From the NCBI GenBank assembly GCA_019307815.1, contig JAFDIV010000004.1, positions 64,501 through 128,500 of the forward strand: 64,000 nt of DNA, read 5' to 3'. Below are positions 63,566-64,000 of the stretch, one piece after another. Numbering within the stretch: the stretch's first letter is position 1; every line of letters begins with the position of its first letter. Source of the DNA: Deltaproteobacteria bacterium. Its GTDB lineage: Bacteria; Desulfobacterota; DSM-4660; Desulfatiglandales; Desulfatiglandaceae. The notes below the pieces were generated by a model. The model saw nothing but the letters and a program-made list of their open reading frames with translations, was not told where the DNA came from and searched no databases. A program made the translations under genes and the position numbers.

Positions 63566-63894
63566 GGGCCTATCTCATTGACGAAATTTCCACAGCAGAC
63601 ATGAAAAAAATAAATGCATTTCTTTCTGAAAATGCACTGAAATCGCCATTGAGTCATGTCTTCTGGGTTCAGATGCCTGAAGACCTATTGAGTTCAACCC
63701 AGTTTTCCCATCACCATTGTAAACCTCATGTCTTCGCAATAGAGCTGGGCGCTAATTGGATCAAGTTCGAATTCTATGTACGCAGCCTAAAGACCATGCG
63801 CTGCACCTGTCCAGATTACTGCACAGAAGGGCAACGAAATTACGTAATCCATTTCGCCCACCAAATGATAGAGCAATTGGGAATCAGGACCTAA
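63562..63894 (+). CDS. Unknown protein with a CxCxxxC motif
   Basis: 110 residues with the segment 'MRCTCPDYCTEGQRN' and then His residues in 'YVIHFAHQMIE', a spacing recalling SWIM-type zinc-binding motifs. An earlier His cluster ('FSHHHC') is also present. Coupled to the small membrane protein upstream. It overlaps the convergent gene at 63884 by 11 bp. Function unknown. Confidence 0.7.
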   Translation: MRAYLIDEISTADMKKINAFLSENALKSPLSHVFWVQMPEDLLSSTQFSHHHCKPHVFAIELGANWIKFEFYVRSLKTMRCTCPDYCTEGQRNYVIHFAHQMIEQLGIRT

Positions 63895-64000
63895 CAAGGG
63901 CCCTCCTTATATTCTCCTTGATCACATTGGAGGCATCCTCGTCTCCGAATATGCCAACCCTAATTGCTACCTTGGTCTCCCTTGCAGACTTGTACTCCAC
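63884..64000 (-). CDS. C-terminal end of a gene continuing beyond the window
   Basis: 38 codons and a TGA stop (63886-63884) on the minus strand, reading '...TKVAIRVGIFGDEDASNV' and 'IKENIRRALVRS' at the end. The composition is coding-like and codon use resembles the neighbours. Too little is present to name it. Confidence 0.55.
   Translation of the reverse strand: MEYKSARETKVAIRVGIFGDEDASNVIKENIRRALVRS

Overview
The window comes from an anaerobic bacterium, most likely a Desulfobacterota (former Deltaproteobacteria) with Wood-Ljungdahl-type C1 metabolism. The reasons are the HdrA, MvhD and MetV/MetF genes, an HdrD-like protein, an Rnf complex, a glutaryl-CoA dehydrogenase / glutaconyl-CoA decarboxylase pair of the kind known from aromatic-degrading sulfate reducers, and three genes that read through an in-frame UGA as selenocysteine. 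G+C looks moderate and is even across the window. No CRISPR array, phage, insertion sequence, rRNA or tRNA was found. The assignment is inferred from gene content only.

Layout. 1-5403: an unrecognised large protein running off the left edge, a helix-turn-helix protein, a MinD/FlhG-like ATPase and a diguanylate cyclase. 5404-24500: two facing operons built to the same plan. The left one (+) is receiver, MetF-like, selenoprotein HdrA, selenoprotein MvhD, MetV, MetF. The right one (-) is HTH-receiver, MetF-like, NuoG/FdhA-like, NuoE, NuoF-GltD, MetV, MetF. An ACT-like protein and a CheY-like protein lie between them. Both look like methylene-tetrahydrofolate reductase complexes with different electron-input modules. 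24869-35221: a PAS kinase, a TusA/DsrE-type sulfur-relay set, and an Rnf cluster (CDGEAB) whose RnfB is fused to a GltD-like oxidoreductase, whose RnfC lacks the usual NADH/FMN motifs and whose RnfD lacks the usual flavinylation motif. The Rnf run closes with a cNMP-binding protein and a shared terminator. 35255-36556: a convergent selenoprotein HdrD-like Fe-S oxidoreductase. 36895-48460: a full chemosensory cluster on the minus strand with a soluble receptor and a cheB that has lost most of its receiver domain. 48855-54290: an NtrC-type regulator with its kinase, then a NarL-type regulator with a kinase lacking the acceptor histidine. 54967-57892: the glutaryl-CoA pair. 57981-64000: a small dihaem lipoprotein, MgtE, a DHH phosphoesterase, ThiE, Thi4, a sugar-phosphate-isomerase-like protein, two small unknown genes and the tail of another gene.

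How it fits together. Aromatic or fatty-acid oxidation would feed reducing equivalents and acetyl units to a reversible C1 pathway, and Rnf would couple ferredoxin/NAD(P)H redox to an ion gradient. The same GltD-like NAD(P)H/FAD module is fused into three otherwise unrelated proteins here (HdrA, NuoF, RnfB). This suggests that several electron-transfer hubs were given a common pyridine-nucleotide port. That is inference from domain order and has not been tested.
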